From NCBI GenBank assembly GCA_013289835.1, contig JABCZG010000002.1:62001-126000 (forward strand): a stretch of 64,000 bases of DNA, written 5' to 3'. Shown in pieces: positions 47,708 to 56,159 of this stretch. The notes beneath the pieces were generated by a model. It saw only the letters and a program-made list of their open reading frames with translations. It had not been told where the DNA came from and searched no databases. The number at the start of each line of letters is the position of its first letter. The first letter of the stretch is position 1. A program made the translations under genes and the position numbers. Origin of the DNA: Acidobacteriota bacterium. Lineage in GTDB: Bacteria; Acidobacteriota; Terriglobia; Acidiferrales; UBA7541.

Positions 47708-47917
47708 TTCGCATCCCAAAAACTTGCTGCCGCGTGAGGTTTCATGTGAGGGCTTATCTTCTACCATCCTTCGTTGTTTCCAGTGAAGTATTTTTCATGG
47801 AAGAAAACCGGACGCGATTTTTGTGTATACTACGCGGCGCAAATTTTGTGCGGCGGCATCGCGCAAGTTGCGCAGGATGCTTCTGCCGTTTTCCGAGATC
47901 TTGCGAATCGAGGGAAG

Positions 47918-49237
47918 ATGTCCATTGCGCCTCTTGACTCGGCCGTTGCCTCCCGCGCACGAAAACGAATTGCCTGGCGGCTGCTCCCATTTCTCTTCCT
48001 GCTTTATATCATCGCTTTCCTGGATCGCATGAACGTCGGCGCAGCCGCTCTCCAAATGCCAGGCGATCTTGGCTTCAACGACCGCGTGGTCGGTCTGGGA
48101 GCCGGCATGTTCTTCATCGGCTACCTGGTGCTGGAAATTCCCGGCGCATTGATTGCCGAGCGTTGGAGCGCGCGCCGCTGGATCGCTCGCATCATGATTT
48201 CCTGGGGAATCATAACCGCGCTGATGGCCTTTATCCACACAGCCCGGGAATTTTATGTGGTCCGTTTTCTCGTTGGTGCGGCCGAAGCGGGCTTCTTTCC
48301 TGCCGTCATCGTCTACTTGTCCCACTGGTTTCGCTATCAGGACCGCGCGAAAGCAGTCGCCATCTTTTTCGCTGCGAATCCGCTCTCCTTCGTAATCGGC
48401 TCGCCTCTCGCCGGTTGGCTGCTGGGAATCTCCTGGCTTGGTTTGCGAGGCTGGCGTTGGTTATTCATTTTGGAAGGAATTCCCGCCGTCGTGTTGGGCG
48501 TGGTAACCGTCTTCTATCTGACGGACTGGCCGCGCGAGGCGCGTTGGCTCGACCCCGACGAGCGCGAATGGATCACCATCCGCTTGGAAGAGGAAAAACA
48601 AGCGAAGAAAAAAGTCCGCTCCTACACCATTTGGCAAGCTCTGTCCCAGCGCGATGTCATTCTCCTTACGCTGTGTTATTTCGGCGCGACCACGGGAGGC
48701 TACGGAATTGGGTTTTGGCTTCCCACGATTCTGAAGCGACTCTCCGGGCAAAGCGACATTCGCGTGACCTTGTTCGCGGCGCTGCCGTACCTCGCTGGGT
48801 TTCTGGTGCAGCAGTGGAATGGGTGGCATTCGGATAAGACGTGCGAGCGCCGCTGGCATGCCGCCGTTCCTATTTTCTCTTGTGGAATCGCTTTGCTGCT
48901 AACTGTGAAATTTGGCTCGAACACGACTCTCGCTGTCTCGCTGTTCACTCTGGTGGGAGCCTGTTACTTCGCGTTTCATCCCTGTTTTTGGGCCGTTCCA
49001 ACAGCGTTTCTGAGTGAGTCGGCCGCAGCAGCCTCTATCGGATTAATTAATTCGCTGGGGAATCTCGGCGGCTTCTTCGGTCCGCTGATGGTGGGCTATT
49101 TGGTCCACCGCACGCATTCCTTCACCGCTGGTCTCTTGTATCTGGTGGGAAGTCTCTGTCTCTCAGGAGTGCTGATGCTCATCATCGGCACAGGTCAACC
49201 GCGCGTCGCTCCGCAGAGTAATGTCGCAACAACTTAG
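47918..49237 (+). CDS. MFS transporter, tartrate/phthalate-like (ACS family)
   Basis: 439 residues from the ATG at 47918, preceded closely by GAGGGAAG. A longer frame reaches 47774 but its extra N-terminus is not transporter-like. LPFLFLLYIIAFLDRMNVGAAALQM and RFLVGAAEAGFFPAVIVYLSHWFR are typical of the tartrate/ureidosuccinate subfamily. Twelve helices expected. A TATACT hexamer lies at 47826-47831, without a good -35. It is divergent from the tartrate-dehydrogenase-type gene. Confidence 0.88.
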   Translation: MSIAPLDSAVASRARKRIAWRLLPFLFLLYIIAFLDRMNVGAAALQMPGDLGFNDRVVGLGAGMFFIGYLVLEIPGALIAERWSARRWIARIMISWGIITALMAFIHTAREFYVVRFLVGAAEAGFFPAVIVYLSHWFRYQDRAKAVAIFFAANPLSFVIGSPLAGWLLGISWLGLRGWRWLFILEGIPAVVLGVVTVFYLTDWPREARWLDPDEREWITIRLEEEKQAKKKVRSYTIWQALSQRDVILLTLCYFGATTGGYGIGFWLPTILKRLSGQSDIRVTLFAALPYLAGFLVQQWNGWHSDKTCERRWHAAVPIFSCGIALLLTVKFGSNTTLAVSLFTLVGACYFAFHPCFWAVPTAFLSESAAAASIGLINSLGNLGGFFGPLMVGYLVHRTHSFTAGLLYLVGSLCLSGVLMLIIGTGQPRVAPQSNVATT

Positions 49238-49281
49238 GGCCAGTTCATCACTCTTCTAACCTTGGTCGCGACTCTGGACCC

Positions 49282-51006
49282 TTAATGAATTTCCGGTTCA
49301 GGAATGGGCGCCGTGCCTTCCAGGAAATCAAAGTCACACCCCTCGTCCGCTTGCTTGATGTGCTCCATAAACAATTTGCCGTATCCGCGCGGATAAATTC
49401 CCTCTTGCGGCTGCCAAGCGGCGCGCCGCCGCGCGAGTTCATCCTCATTCACACGCATATTCAATTGTCGCGCAGGAACGTCGAGCTCGACGATGTCCCC
49501 TTCCTTCAACAACGCCAACGGCCCGCCCACGAACGATTCCGGCGAAACGTGCAGTACGCAGGCGCCGTAGCTCGTGCCGCTCATTCGGGCGTCGGAGATA
49601 CGCACCATGTCGCGTATCCCGGCCTTCAAGAGTTTTTGCGGAATTGGCAGATTCCCCCATTCCGGCATACCCGGTGCGCCTTTGGGCCCGGCGTTCCGCA
49701 AAACCAGCACGCTGTTCGCGTCCGCATCCAGAGCGGGGTCATCGATCCGCGCGTTCATTTCGTTGAAGCTGTCGAAGACGATGGCGCGCCCCGTATGTTT
49801 CAAGAGCTGTGGCTCGGCCGCAGACGCTTTGATCACCGCGCCATTGGGCGCGAGATTCCCGTGCAAAATCGCCAGCCCTCCAGAGGCAAGAACCGGATTA
49901 TCCAAAGATCGAATGACATCGCCGTTGTAGATCTCCGCCCCGGCGATATTTTCTCCCAGAGTTTTCCCGGTGATTGTCATACATCCAAGGTCCAGGTGCG
50001 GCGAGAGTGCTTTGAGTAGCGCGGGCAATCCACCCGCGTAGTAAAAATCCTCCATCAAGTACTTGCCGCTCGGGCGCAAATTGGCTAGCATCGGCGTCTT
50101 CTTCGAAAACTGGTCGAAGCGATCGAGCGCCAGCGGAATTCCCGCCCGCCCCGCCAACGCCAGCATGTGGATCACCGCATTCGTGGAGCCGCCAAGCGCA
50201 AATACCGCCGCAATCGCGTTGTTGAACGAGGCTTCCAGCAAAATATCCCGCGGCTTCAAACCCTCCCAAACCATTTCCACGATGCGCCGTCCGGAGCGAT
50301 TGGCCATCTTGGGGTGATTCGAATCCACCGCTGGGATCGAGCTCGCGCCGGGAAGCGAGAACCCCAGGACCTCCGCAACGCTGGTCATGGTGGAGGCCGT
50401 GCCCATGGTCATGCAGGTTCCTGCTGACCGCGCGATGCCATCTTCGATTTGCGTCCACGCTTGCAGGTCAATGTTTCCTGCGCGGCGTTCATTCCAATAC
50501 TTCGAAACGTCGGACCCGCTGCCCAAAATTTCTCCGTGCCAATTGCCCCGCAGCATCGGCCCTGCAGGAACATAAATGGCAGGCACATTCATGCTGATGG
50601 CGCCCATCAAGAGCGCCGGCGTGGTTTTGTCGCAGCCTCCCATCAGCACGCAGCCATCCGCGGGATAAGAGCGCAGCAGTTCTTCCGCTTCCATCGCCAG
50701 CAGATTGCGATACATCATCGTCGTTGGTTTTTGAAATGTTTCGCCGAGTGTCAACGCCGGCATCTCCACCGGAAAACCGCCTGCTTGCCAAACGCCGCGC
50801 TTGACGTCCTCCGCACGCTGCCGCAAATGGCTGTGGCACGGATTGATGTCGCTCCACGTGTTGAGGATGGCGATGACTGGCTTCCCCGCATAGTCCGCCT
50901 GCGTGCAGCCCATGGAAGCGGCGCGCGAACGGTGCCCGAACGAACGCAAATCATCCGGGCCATACCAGCGGTAACTCCTCAATGACTTGGGATCTCTTGG
51001 CGGCAT
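49282..51006 (-). CDS. IlvD/Edd-family aldonate dehydratase (L-arabinonate/D-xylonate type)
   Basis: 574 residues. The three cluster cysteines are C57 (NPCHSH), C125 (GGCDKTTPA) and C198 (GTCMTMGTASTM). The same layout, offset by two, is found in the Rhizobium L-arabinonate dehydratase with a [2Fe-2S] cluster. Overall agreement with that enzyme is high (ILNTWSDINPC, GPMLRGNW, DMVRISDARMSGTSYG). It dehydrates a sugar acid to a 2-keto-3-deoxy acid. The exact acid is open: arabinonate, xylonate, galactonate or fuconate. It is divergent from the D-2-hydroxyacid dehydrogenase with a clear cis-element copy between. Confidence 0.9.
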   Translation of the reverse strand: MPPRDPKSLRSYRWYGPDDLRSFGHRSRAASMGCTQADYAGKPVIAILNTWSDINPCHSHLRQRAEDVKRGVWQAGGFPVEMPALTLGETFQKPTTMMYRNLLAMEAEELLRSYPADGCVLMGGCDKTTPALLMGAISMNVPAIYVPAGPMLRGNWHGEILGSGSDVSKYWNERRAGNIDLQAWTQIEDGIARSAGTCMTMGTASTMTSVAEVLGFSLPGASSIPAVDSNHPKMANRSGRRIVEMVWEGLKPRDILLEASFNNAIAAVFALGGSTNAVIHMLALAGRAGIPLALDRFDQFSKKTPMLANLRPSGKYLMEDFYYAGGLPALLKALSPHLDLGCMTITGKTLGENIAGAEIYNGDVIRSLDNPVLASGGLAILHGNLAPNGAVIKASAAEPQLLKHTGRAIVFDSFNEMNARIDDPALDADANSVLVLRNAGPKGAPGMPEWGNLPIPQKLLKAGIRDMVRISDARMSGTSYGACVLHVSPESFVGGPLALLKEGDIVELDVPARQLNMRVNEDELARRRAAWQPQEGIYPRGYGKLFMEHIKQADEGCDFDFLEGTAPIPEPEIH

Positions 51007-51124
51007 AGAATTCCTTCCGAGCCCTGCTACTTCATTCGGTTAGACCGTAGAACGTTGCAACCCTTCGGTCAACTCCCGGCGCTTTTCGCAAAGCGGTGTA
51101 TTGTAGGAGGCCGCAAATTGCACT

Positions 51125-51167
51125 GTCAAACGCGAACCACTAAACATCGGATTTATTTTTTCCAAAC
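51125..51167 (+). promoter_or_regulatory. Shared cis-element, copy 3 (IlvD-type / D-2-hydroxyacid DH divergent region)
   Basis: GTCAA at 51125, TAAAC at 51141, ATTTA at 51151 and TCCAAAC at 51161. Spacing matches copies 1 and 2 exactly. The inner TAAAC-N5-ATTTA is palindromic in 4 of 5 pairs and the last block differs at 2 of 7 bases. It lies 65 bases before the dehydrogenase ATG and 118 bases from the dehydratase start. Confidence 0.6.
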
Positions 51168-51231
51168 TGTAAATCTTGCCCTGCATCCGTTCGCACTGTG
51201 ATGTAATCCTTTGCGCAGCTTTCACAATCAC

Positions 51232-52203
51232 ATGAAAAACGACACTATCCTGGTCCTGGCCGATCCCGCCGAGCCGCAGATTGCCCTGCTGAAGAATTCG
51301 CTCGCAGGCGCGGAAATACTCGTCGGAAACTCGGCAGAGCAGTTTGAACAAGCAGCCACCCGCGCCAGCGTGCTTTTCAACTGGTCCGGCTCTCTTGCTC
51401 TGTTCAGAAAAGTATTTGGAATGTGCCCAAACCTGCGTTGGGTGCATTCCCGCTCCGTCGGTCTGGAGCGGACGCTCTTCCCGGAACTAATCGAAAGTTC
51501 CGCGCCGCTCACCAACGGTGTCGGCGTCTTCAGCGCATCGTTGGGAGAGTTCGCGTTGGGCGCGATCCTGTATTTCGCCAAGGATTTCCGCCGCATGATT
51601 CGCAGTCAGATGGCGGGCGTTTGGGAAGCATTCGACGTGCTGCCCGTTTCAGGCCACACCGTCGGAATCATCGGATATGGCGATATCGGCCGAGCGGTCG
51701 CCGCCCGAGTGCGTCCGCTTGGAATGACCGTTCTCGCCGTCAAGCGCCACGCTTCACCATTGAAAGACAGTGATCCTCTTGTAGAACAAATCTATACTCC
51801 CGATCACCGGATCGACATGCTTCCGCGCTGCGACTACCTGGTTGTAGCTGCGCCGCTAACTTCTGAAACTCGCGGAATGATCGGAGAACATGAGTTTGCG
51901 GCGATGAGGCGGACCGCGGTGATCATCAACATCGGCCGCGGCCCGGTCATCAACGAGGAAGCCCTGATCCGTGCGCTTTCCACCGGCCGCATCAAAGGCG
52001 CCGCGCTCGATGTTTTCAATCACGAGCCGCTGCCGCCGGGCCATCCCTTCTACAAATTGGAAAACGTCTTGCTCTCTCCGCATTGCGCCGACCATACGCC
52101 CGATTGGCTCGACAATGCCATGCAGTTTTTCATCGCTCAGTTCGAACGCTTTCAAAAAGGCGAGCCGTTGCAAAACGTTGTGGACAAGAAACTCGGATAT
52201 TGA
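51232..52203 (+). CDS. D-isomer-specific 2-hydroxyacid dehydrogenase
   Basis: 323 residues from the ATG at 51232; the TTG at 51211 adds seven unlikely residues. NAD motif GYGDIG (148-153). Catalytic residues R236 (INIGRGPVINE), E265 and H284 (SPHCADHTP) are all in place. It reduces a 2-keto acid or oxidises a D-2-hydroxy acid (glyoxylate/hydroxypyruvate-like group). It shares the divergent control region with the aldonate dehydratase, so they may serve one pathway. Confidence 0.88.
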   Translation: MKNDTILVLADPAEPQIALLKNSLAGAEILVGNSAEQFEQAATRASVLFNWSGSLALFRKVFGMCPNLRWVHSRSVGLERTLFPELIESSAPLTNGVGVFSASLGEFALGAILYFAKDFRRMIRSQMAGVWEAFDVLPVSGHTVGIIGYGDIGRAVAARVRPLGMTVLAVKRHASPLKDSDPLVEQIYTPDHRIDMLPRCDYLVVAAPLTSETRGMIGEHEFAAMRRTAVIINIGRGPVINEEALIRALSTGRIKGAALDVFNHEPLPPGHPFYKLENVLLSPHCADHTPDWLDNAMQFFIAQFERFQKGEPLQNVVDKKLGY

Positions 52204-52279
52204 CCGCCATATCCGAAGAAAATCGCTGGAAGTGAAAGCAGGTGTCGCTGAGGTCATTACCGATCGCAAGAGACGGAGT

Positions 52280-52353
52280 TGGCTGGGAGACTAGGATTCG
52301 AACCTAGATAGCCAGATCCAGAATCTGGAGTCCTACCGTTGGACGATCTCCCA
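52280..52353 (-). tRNA. tRNA-Gln (anticodon CTG), with encoded CCA
   Basis: On the minus strand the acceptor stem TGGGAGA/TCTCCCA, D-arm, anticodon stem CCAGA/TCTGG around the loop TTCTGGA, and T-arm with GGTTCGAATCC all fold. The anticodon CTG lies at 52319-52321. Discriminator G is at 52283 and CCA (TGG on the + strand) at 52280-52282. Confidence 0.96.
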
Positions 52354-52365
52354 CCCGTCGTGAGG

Positions 52366-52414
52366 AAAAAAACGAATCGCAGCTCCTTCCCGATGATCGG
52401 GACAGCCACGATTC
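52366..52414 (-). terminator. Terminator of the first HpnI-like gene
   Basis: Read on the minus strand: GAATCG, inner hairpin TCCCGA/TCGGGA (3-base loop), CGATTC, then one base and a run of seven T (A-run 52366-52372 on the + strand). It is 60 bases past the glycosyltransferase stop and just before the tRNA gene, so it isolates the two. Confidence 0.75.
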
Positions 52415-52474
52415 TACCTATCTAATTTAATCGGCTTTCGAGAACGCGTCAACCGCGCCACGCGCGCGGCATTC

Positions 52475-53683
52475 TCATTTCGATGGCCCAGGAACGTGCG
52501 CCGCTGAATTCGTACCTCGCGCGTCAGCCCCGCCCACGGGCACCATCTTTCCCTTACGTACCAAATACTCGACGCTGCCCCATTTCACTCGATTCGAACT
52601 AAAGCTCGCCAGCCAGATCACAAAGTGAATGGCGTCCCTCAATGGCACAAGCCAAATCTTTCGTCGCAAGACGTCATCCTTAACGCCCCAAACGCCAACC
52701 GTCCACGCCATCGAAAACCGCAAAACGAAATACGCAAGCAGATATGCCACCGCAATCCACACCGCTGGCGCAACAATGCTTGCAAGCAAGACCCACGGCA
52801 GCCCTTGCGTGAACAGTAGCCCAACATACGACAAAGGCCTGCACAACCGCACCGTTCGCGCCCACCGCACCTGGTGATCCCAGAATCCCCGAAAGCTTTG
52901 CGCCGGATACATCGTCCAGACCGCCTCGCGCGAAAGCACGACTTCCCCGCCGGCTTCCGCGATCCGGAATCCAAGTTCATAGTCGTCTGCAAGCGTGTCA
53001 GCAATCGCCTCAAACCCACCCATCTTGCCTAGCCATCCCTTGGTCGTCGCAATCGAAGCACCCAGCGCGAAGTGGATTCCCTCCGTCCATTGCGCCATCA
53101 GCACGCCCGCGAAAAAATCGCTCGACGCCCCAATCGCCTCAAGCTCGGCCCACACATTTTTCTCCGCGATTCCGCGGTAGAATGAAGTCACCGCCCCAAT
53201 CTTCGAATTCGCCAGTGGCGCCACAACCTCGCGCAAATAAGTTGGCCCCACGCACACGTCCCCATCCGTCAGAACCAGCACCTCGTGGCGCGCCTCGCGC
53301 GCGAGCCGCGCCAGCTTGTTCACTTTTCGGTTCGTGCCAAGCTGCTCCGCCCCCACAAGAAGCCGTATCCTCCGCTCCGGAAACTCCCCAATGATTTGTC
53401 GAATCACGGCCACTGCCGGATCATGCTCATCGTTCACGGCAAACAAAATCTCGTAGTCCGGATACTCCTGCCGGCAAAAACTCGCGAAATTTTGATGCGA
53501 GCCAAAATCCAACCCGCGCACCGGCTTGAGCACGCTCACCGGAGGAGAGAAGTCCGACAGCTTGCGCCCGCGCTCGCCTCGAAAAAAACGCAACGCCGCC
53601 ACCGTCGCCAGCGCGTAATAAACCAGCGGGCCAGCCGCGAGCAGCAATACGACATCACGCCACAGCGCGGAATGCGCCATCAT
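52475..53683 (-). CDS. HpnI-like glycosyltransferase (GT2, ceramide-glucosyltransferase family), copy A
   Basis: 402 residues from the ATG at 53683 (ATG pair); a GTG at 53734 would add 17 residues without an SD. One N-terminal membrane helix (10-32), a GT-A domain with D84 (NDEHD), DGD 140-142 and DD 233-234, the processive-type QVRWAR (271-276), and two or three C-terminal helices. HpnI adds N-acetylglucosamine to bacteriohopanetetrol; the nearby hpnJ supports a hopanoid role. A second copy lies directly upstream but in its own transcript. Confidence 0.8.
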   Translation of the reverse strand: MMAHSALWRDVVLLLAAGPLVYYALATVAALRFFRGERGRKLSDFSPPVSVLKPVRGLDFGSHQNFASFCRQEYPDYEILFAVNDEHDPAVAVIRQIIGEFPERRIRLLVGAEQLGTNRKVNKLARLAREARHEVLVLTDGDVCVGPTYLREVVAPLANSKIGAVTSFYRGIAEKNVWAELEAIGASSDFFAGVLMAQWTEGIHFALGASIATTKGWLGKMGGFEAIADTLADDYELGFRIAEAGGEVVLSREAVWTMYPAQSFRGFWDHQVRWARTVRLCRPLSYVGLLFTQGLPWVLLASIVAPAVWIAVAYLLAYFVLRFSMAWTVGVWGVKDDVLRRKIWLVPLRDAIHFVIWLASFSSNRVKWGSVEYLVRKGKMVPVGGADARGTNSAAHVPGPSK

Positions 53684-53823
53684 CGGATCTTGCTCATCAT
53701 CGTCAGAGATTTTCCATTGATCCCGGCATCCCACGCAACTCTATCAGCTTGTCACATCCGTGAAGATTTTTCCGGGGCGTTTTGCTCGAAGGTTAGTGGA
53801 AGTAATGGAGAAGAACAAACGAC

Positions 53824-53839
53824 GCGCCTAAAAAGGCGC
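53824..53839 (-). terminator. Terminator after the second HpnI-like gene
   Basis: Stem GCGCCT/AGGCGC with a four-base loop, 45 bases past the stop of the copy B gene. T-rich sequence follows on both strands (TTTTG on the +, GTTTGTTCTTC on the minus), so it may work in both directions. Confidence 0.55.
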
Positions 53840-53883
53840 AATTTTGTGAAACGGGAGATTTCGCCAACTCTAGAAGGCCTGCG

Positions 53884-55149
53884 TCAGGAAATATTTTCCG
53901 GGCTCGCCACGGTAGCGCTCACCTCATGCGCAGGGCTAATCAACCTCGCACTCGAAGCGGGCACCGGGAATAGCTGCCCATTCTTGACGCGATACACCAA
54001 TCCTCGCCAAGTGATTTTCTCGAAGAAAAACCCCGCCACCCAAACAAAAAAGCTCACAGCATCCCGCACCGGAACAAGCCACAGCTTCTTCCTTATGCCG
54101 TAATCGCCCAGGCCCCACACCCCCGTCGCCCAAGCCAGCCCCAGCCGCAAAACCAAGTATGCAAGTAGATGCGCCGTTGCAATTCCCGTCCAGCCGCATG
54201 CGGCAGCAATGCTTGCAGCCAACAGTGCCAATGGCAAACCGTGAGTAAGCAGCAAGCCCCAATATGCAGTGGGACGTACATTCTTCAACCCAATAGACCA
54301 GCGAAGTTCGTGCCGAAGAAACTGGCTGACCCTCTCCTCGGGAAAAACCATCTCCACCGGCTCGCGCATCAATTCCACGCGACAGCCAAGCTTTGAAATC
54401 CGGTTGCCAAGCTCAAAATCGTCGGAATGATGATTCGCCATCGCCTCCCAGCCGCCAACTTCCGCGAGTCGCTCCTTGCTCGTCGCCATCGTCCAGCCAA
54501 AAGCGAATTGCATTTTCTTTTCGAGCCGCCGCGCAACCAACGCCCCAGGCACGGAATCCATGCACATTCCCAGCGCACTCAAGTTTGTCGCAACGCCACC
54601 CCTCGTGATGCACCGATAAAAAGCAGTAACCGCCCCTACCTGAGAATCTGCAAACGGCGCCGCCACCACCTTCAGATAATCACTCTCCACTCGCACATCG
54701 CTATCGCTCATAACCAGCAAATCGTATTTCGCCTCGTGCGCCAGCCGGCACAAGCTGTTCACCTTGCTGTTTGTGCCGATGCGCGCAACGCCTTTGATCA
54801 ACCGGATGGAGCACGCGGGAAATTCTGTCTGCAGTCTCTCGATGATCGGCACCGCCGGGTCATCAACATCGGCCACCGCAAAAACTATCTCGTACTCCGG
54901 GTAGTCCAGCCGGCAATAGCTCGCGAAATTCTCGTAGGCCTCCTGATCCACCCCGCGCACGGGCTTAAGAACACTAATCGGCGGTGTGAACGTAGCTTTT
55001 AAGGGAGGCAATTTCCGCAGTTCGTTGAAGTACTCAATCACGCAATAGAGCGACAGCAAATAGTAAGCCAGCGGCGCGACCGCCAGCACTAAAGCGATCC
55101 AATAGAGCGTATGGAAAAGCATTCCTTTTGTCCCAAAGCCCAATTGCAT
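53884..55149 (-). CDS. HpnI-like glycosyltransferase, copy B
   Basis: 421 residues, same architecture as copy A: N-terminal helix (about 12-36), PPISVLKPVRGVD, GT-A aspartates in VADVDDP, SDSDV and SDDFELG, then HELRWS in place of QVRWAR, and C-terminal helices. The two proteins share long stretches (ISVLKPVRG, SKVNSLCRLA, WLVPVRDA) but differ in the (Q/R)xxRW motif and the acceptor region, so they probably act on different acceptors or sugars. It begins 203 bases after the DMT pair. Confidence 0.8.
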   Translation of the reverse strand: MQLGFGTKGMLFHTLYWIALVLAVAPLAYYLLSLYCVIEYFNELRKLPPLKATFTPPISVLKPVRGVDQEAYENFASYCRLDYPEYEIVFAVADVDDPAVPIIERLQTEFPACSIRLIKGVARIGTNSKVNSLCRLAHEAKYDLLVMSDSDVRVESDYLKVVAAPFADSQVGAVTAFYRCITRGGVATNLSALGMCMDSVPGALVARRLEKKMQFAFGWTMATSKERLAEVGGWEAMANHHSDDFELGNRISKLGCRVELMREPVEMVFPEERVSQFLRHELRWSIGLKNVRPTAYWGLLLTHGLPLALLAASIAAACGWTGIATAHLLAYLVLRLGLAWATGVWGLGDYGIRKKLWLVPVRDAVSFFVWVAGFFFEKITWRGLVYRVKNGQLFPVPASSARLISPAHEVSATVASPENIS

Positions 55150-55352
55150 CGCGACACCAAATGCAAAGAGACTTTTCTCGCCACGCAGGAACCCTGAATT
55201 GCAATCTACTTGGTCAAGTCAGATGCTTCTAGAATTTGGTTGGTTGCTACCGAAAAAACTTGAGGCACCTGCCTGGACTGACCCGTTAGCGCGACCTTAC
55301 CACCATTTGCCTATTTAGGGATGGTTATTTTATCGCGCGACACTCGGACCCC

Positions 55353-55724
55353 TCACCCCGCGGCGACCAGCGCGACCCCCGCGCAAACCATCACCACCCC
55401 CGCCCAGCGCGCCGCACTCACCTCTTCCCCGAGTATGTACTTTGCACCGAGCGTGCCCACCACATAGCTCAACGCAGAAGCGGGAATCACCAGGCTAATC
55501 GGCTGCCATGACAGCAACACAAGCAGAGCATAAAACGACAGCGCCATCAACGGTACGCCGGCCCAAAACCATCCATTGCAAAGCGCCCGCCCCAAAAATT
55601 GCAGCAGTTCCCGTGGCCGCAACCGCGCCGGCTCCCCGGTCGCTTTCATACCATGCGTAATCGCAATTTCTCCGCCGGTGCTCCCAAGAATAAGGACCGC
55701 CAGCCCCAAGATTGTCCGCATCAT
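55353..55724 (-). CDS. Small 4-TM DMT-superfamily protein, second subunit (EamA/ArnF-like)
   Basis: 123 residues that are almost entirely four membrane helices, half the size of a normal EamA protein. The last helix pair (SLVIPASALSYVVGTLGAKYILGEEVSAARWAGVVMVCAGVALV) has the DMT signature with the conserved Glu-rich turn. Its ATG overlaps the preceding gene's stop by four bases (ATGA), pointing to a 1:1 heterodimer. ArnE/ArnF, which flip aminoarabinose-undecaprenyl-phosphate, have the same arrangement. The substrate here is inferred to be a lipid. Confidence 0.75.
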   Translation of the reverse strand: MMRTILGLAVLILGSTGGEIAITHGMKATGEPARLRPRELLQFLGRALCNGWFWAGVPLMALSFYALLVLLSWQPISLVIPASALSYVVGTLGAKYILGEEVSAARWAGVVMVCAGVALVAAG

Positions 55725-56149
55725 GCTGCCGCCTCGCCAACCACTTCAGTTGTCCGCGGTTTCGTCTGCCCCACCAGGAGTACGCCCACGCAAATCAGCG
55801 CTACGCCCACCCAGCGCCGCGGTGAAACTGATTCATGCAAAAACACGACGGCCAGCAAAGTCAGCAGCGCATACCCAAAAGCCCCCGCCGGCATCACGTA
55901 GCTGTAATCCGCCCAGCTCAACACCGTCATGTAGCTCAGCATGAAACCGCTCAGAAAGAAAATCCCGGTCCATATCGTCCCGTTCGTCACCGTCAGCCGA
56001 AACGCGTGAGCCAGCCCCGGCCCCGTGAGTTGCACGGCTCCAATCTGCGACATTCCGCGCTTCAGCATCAGGTCCCCGGCGTTGGCGCACACAACCATCG
56101 CCAAGACCATGACCAGCGTCTTGATTCGCAGCCTTCGTTCACTTCCCAT
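55721..56149 (-). CDS. Small 4-TM DMT-superfamily protein, first subunit (EamA/ArnE-like)
   Basis: 142 residues with four membrane helices (about 10-26, 48-70, 74-97, 110-128) and the DMT motif ADYSYVMPAGAFGYALLTLLAVVFLHESVSPRRWVGV. It begins 10 bases after hpnJ and overlaps the next DMT gene, so the three form one operon. As half-size subunits, the two would need to pair. Export or flipping of the hopanoid-linked sugar product is a reasonable guess, not shown. Confidence 0.75.
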   Translation of the reverse strand: MGSERRLRIKTLVMVLAMVVCANAGDLMLKRGMSQIGAVQLTGPGLAHAFRLTVTNGTIWTGIFFLSGFMLSYMTVLSWADYSYVMPAGAFGYALLTLLAVVFLHESVSPRRWVGVALICVGVLLVGQTKPRTTEVVGEAAA

Positions 56150-56159
56150 GTGGTAAGGG

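Noticed and set aside
53285..54103. A + strand frame bridging the two HpnI-like genes
   Set aside because: It runs through the terminator hairpin and is antisense to both genes; no SD or recognisable domain.
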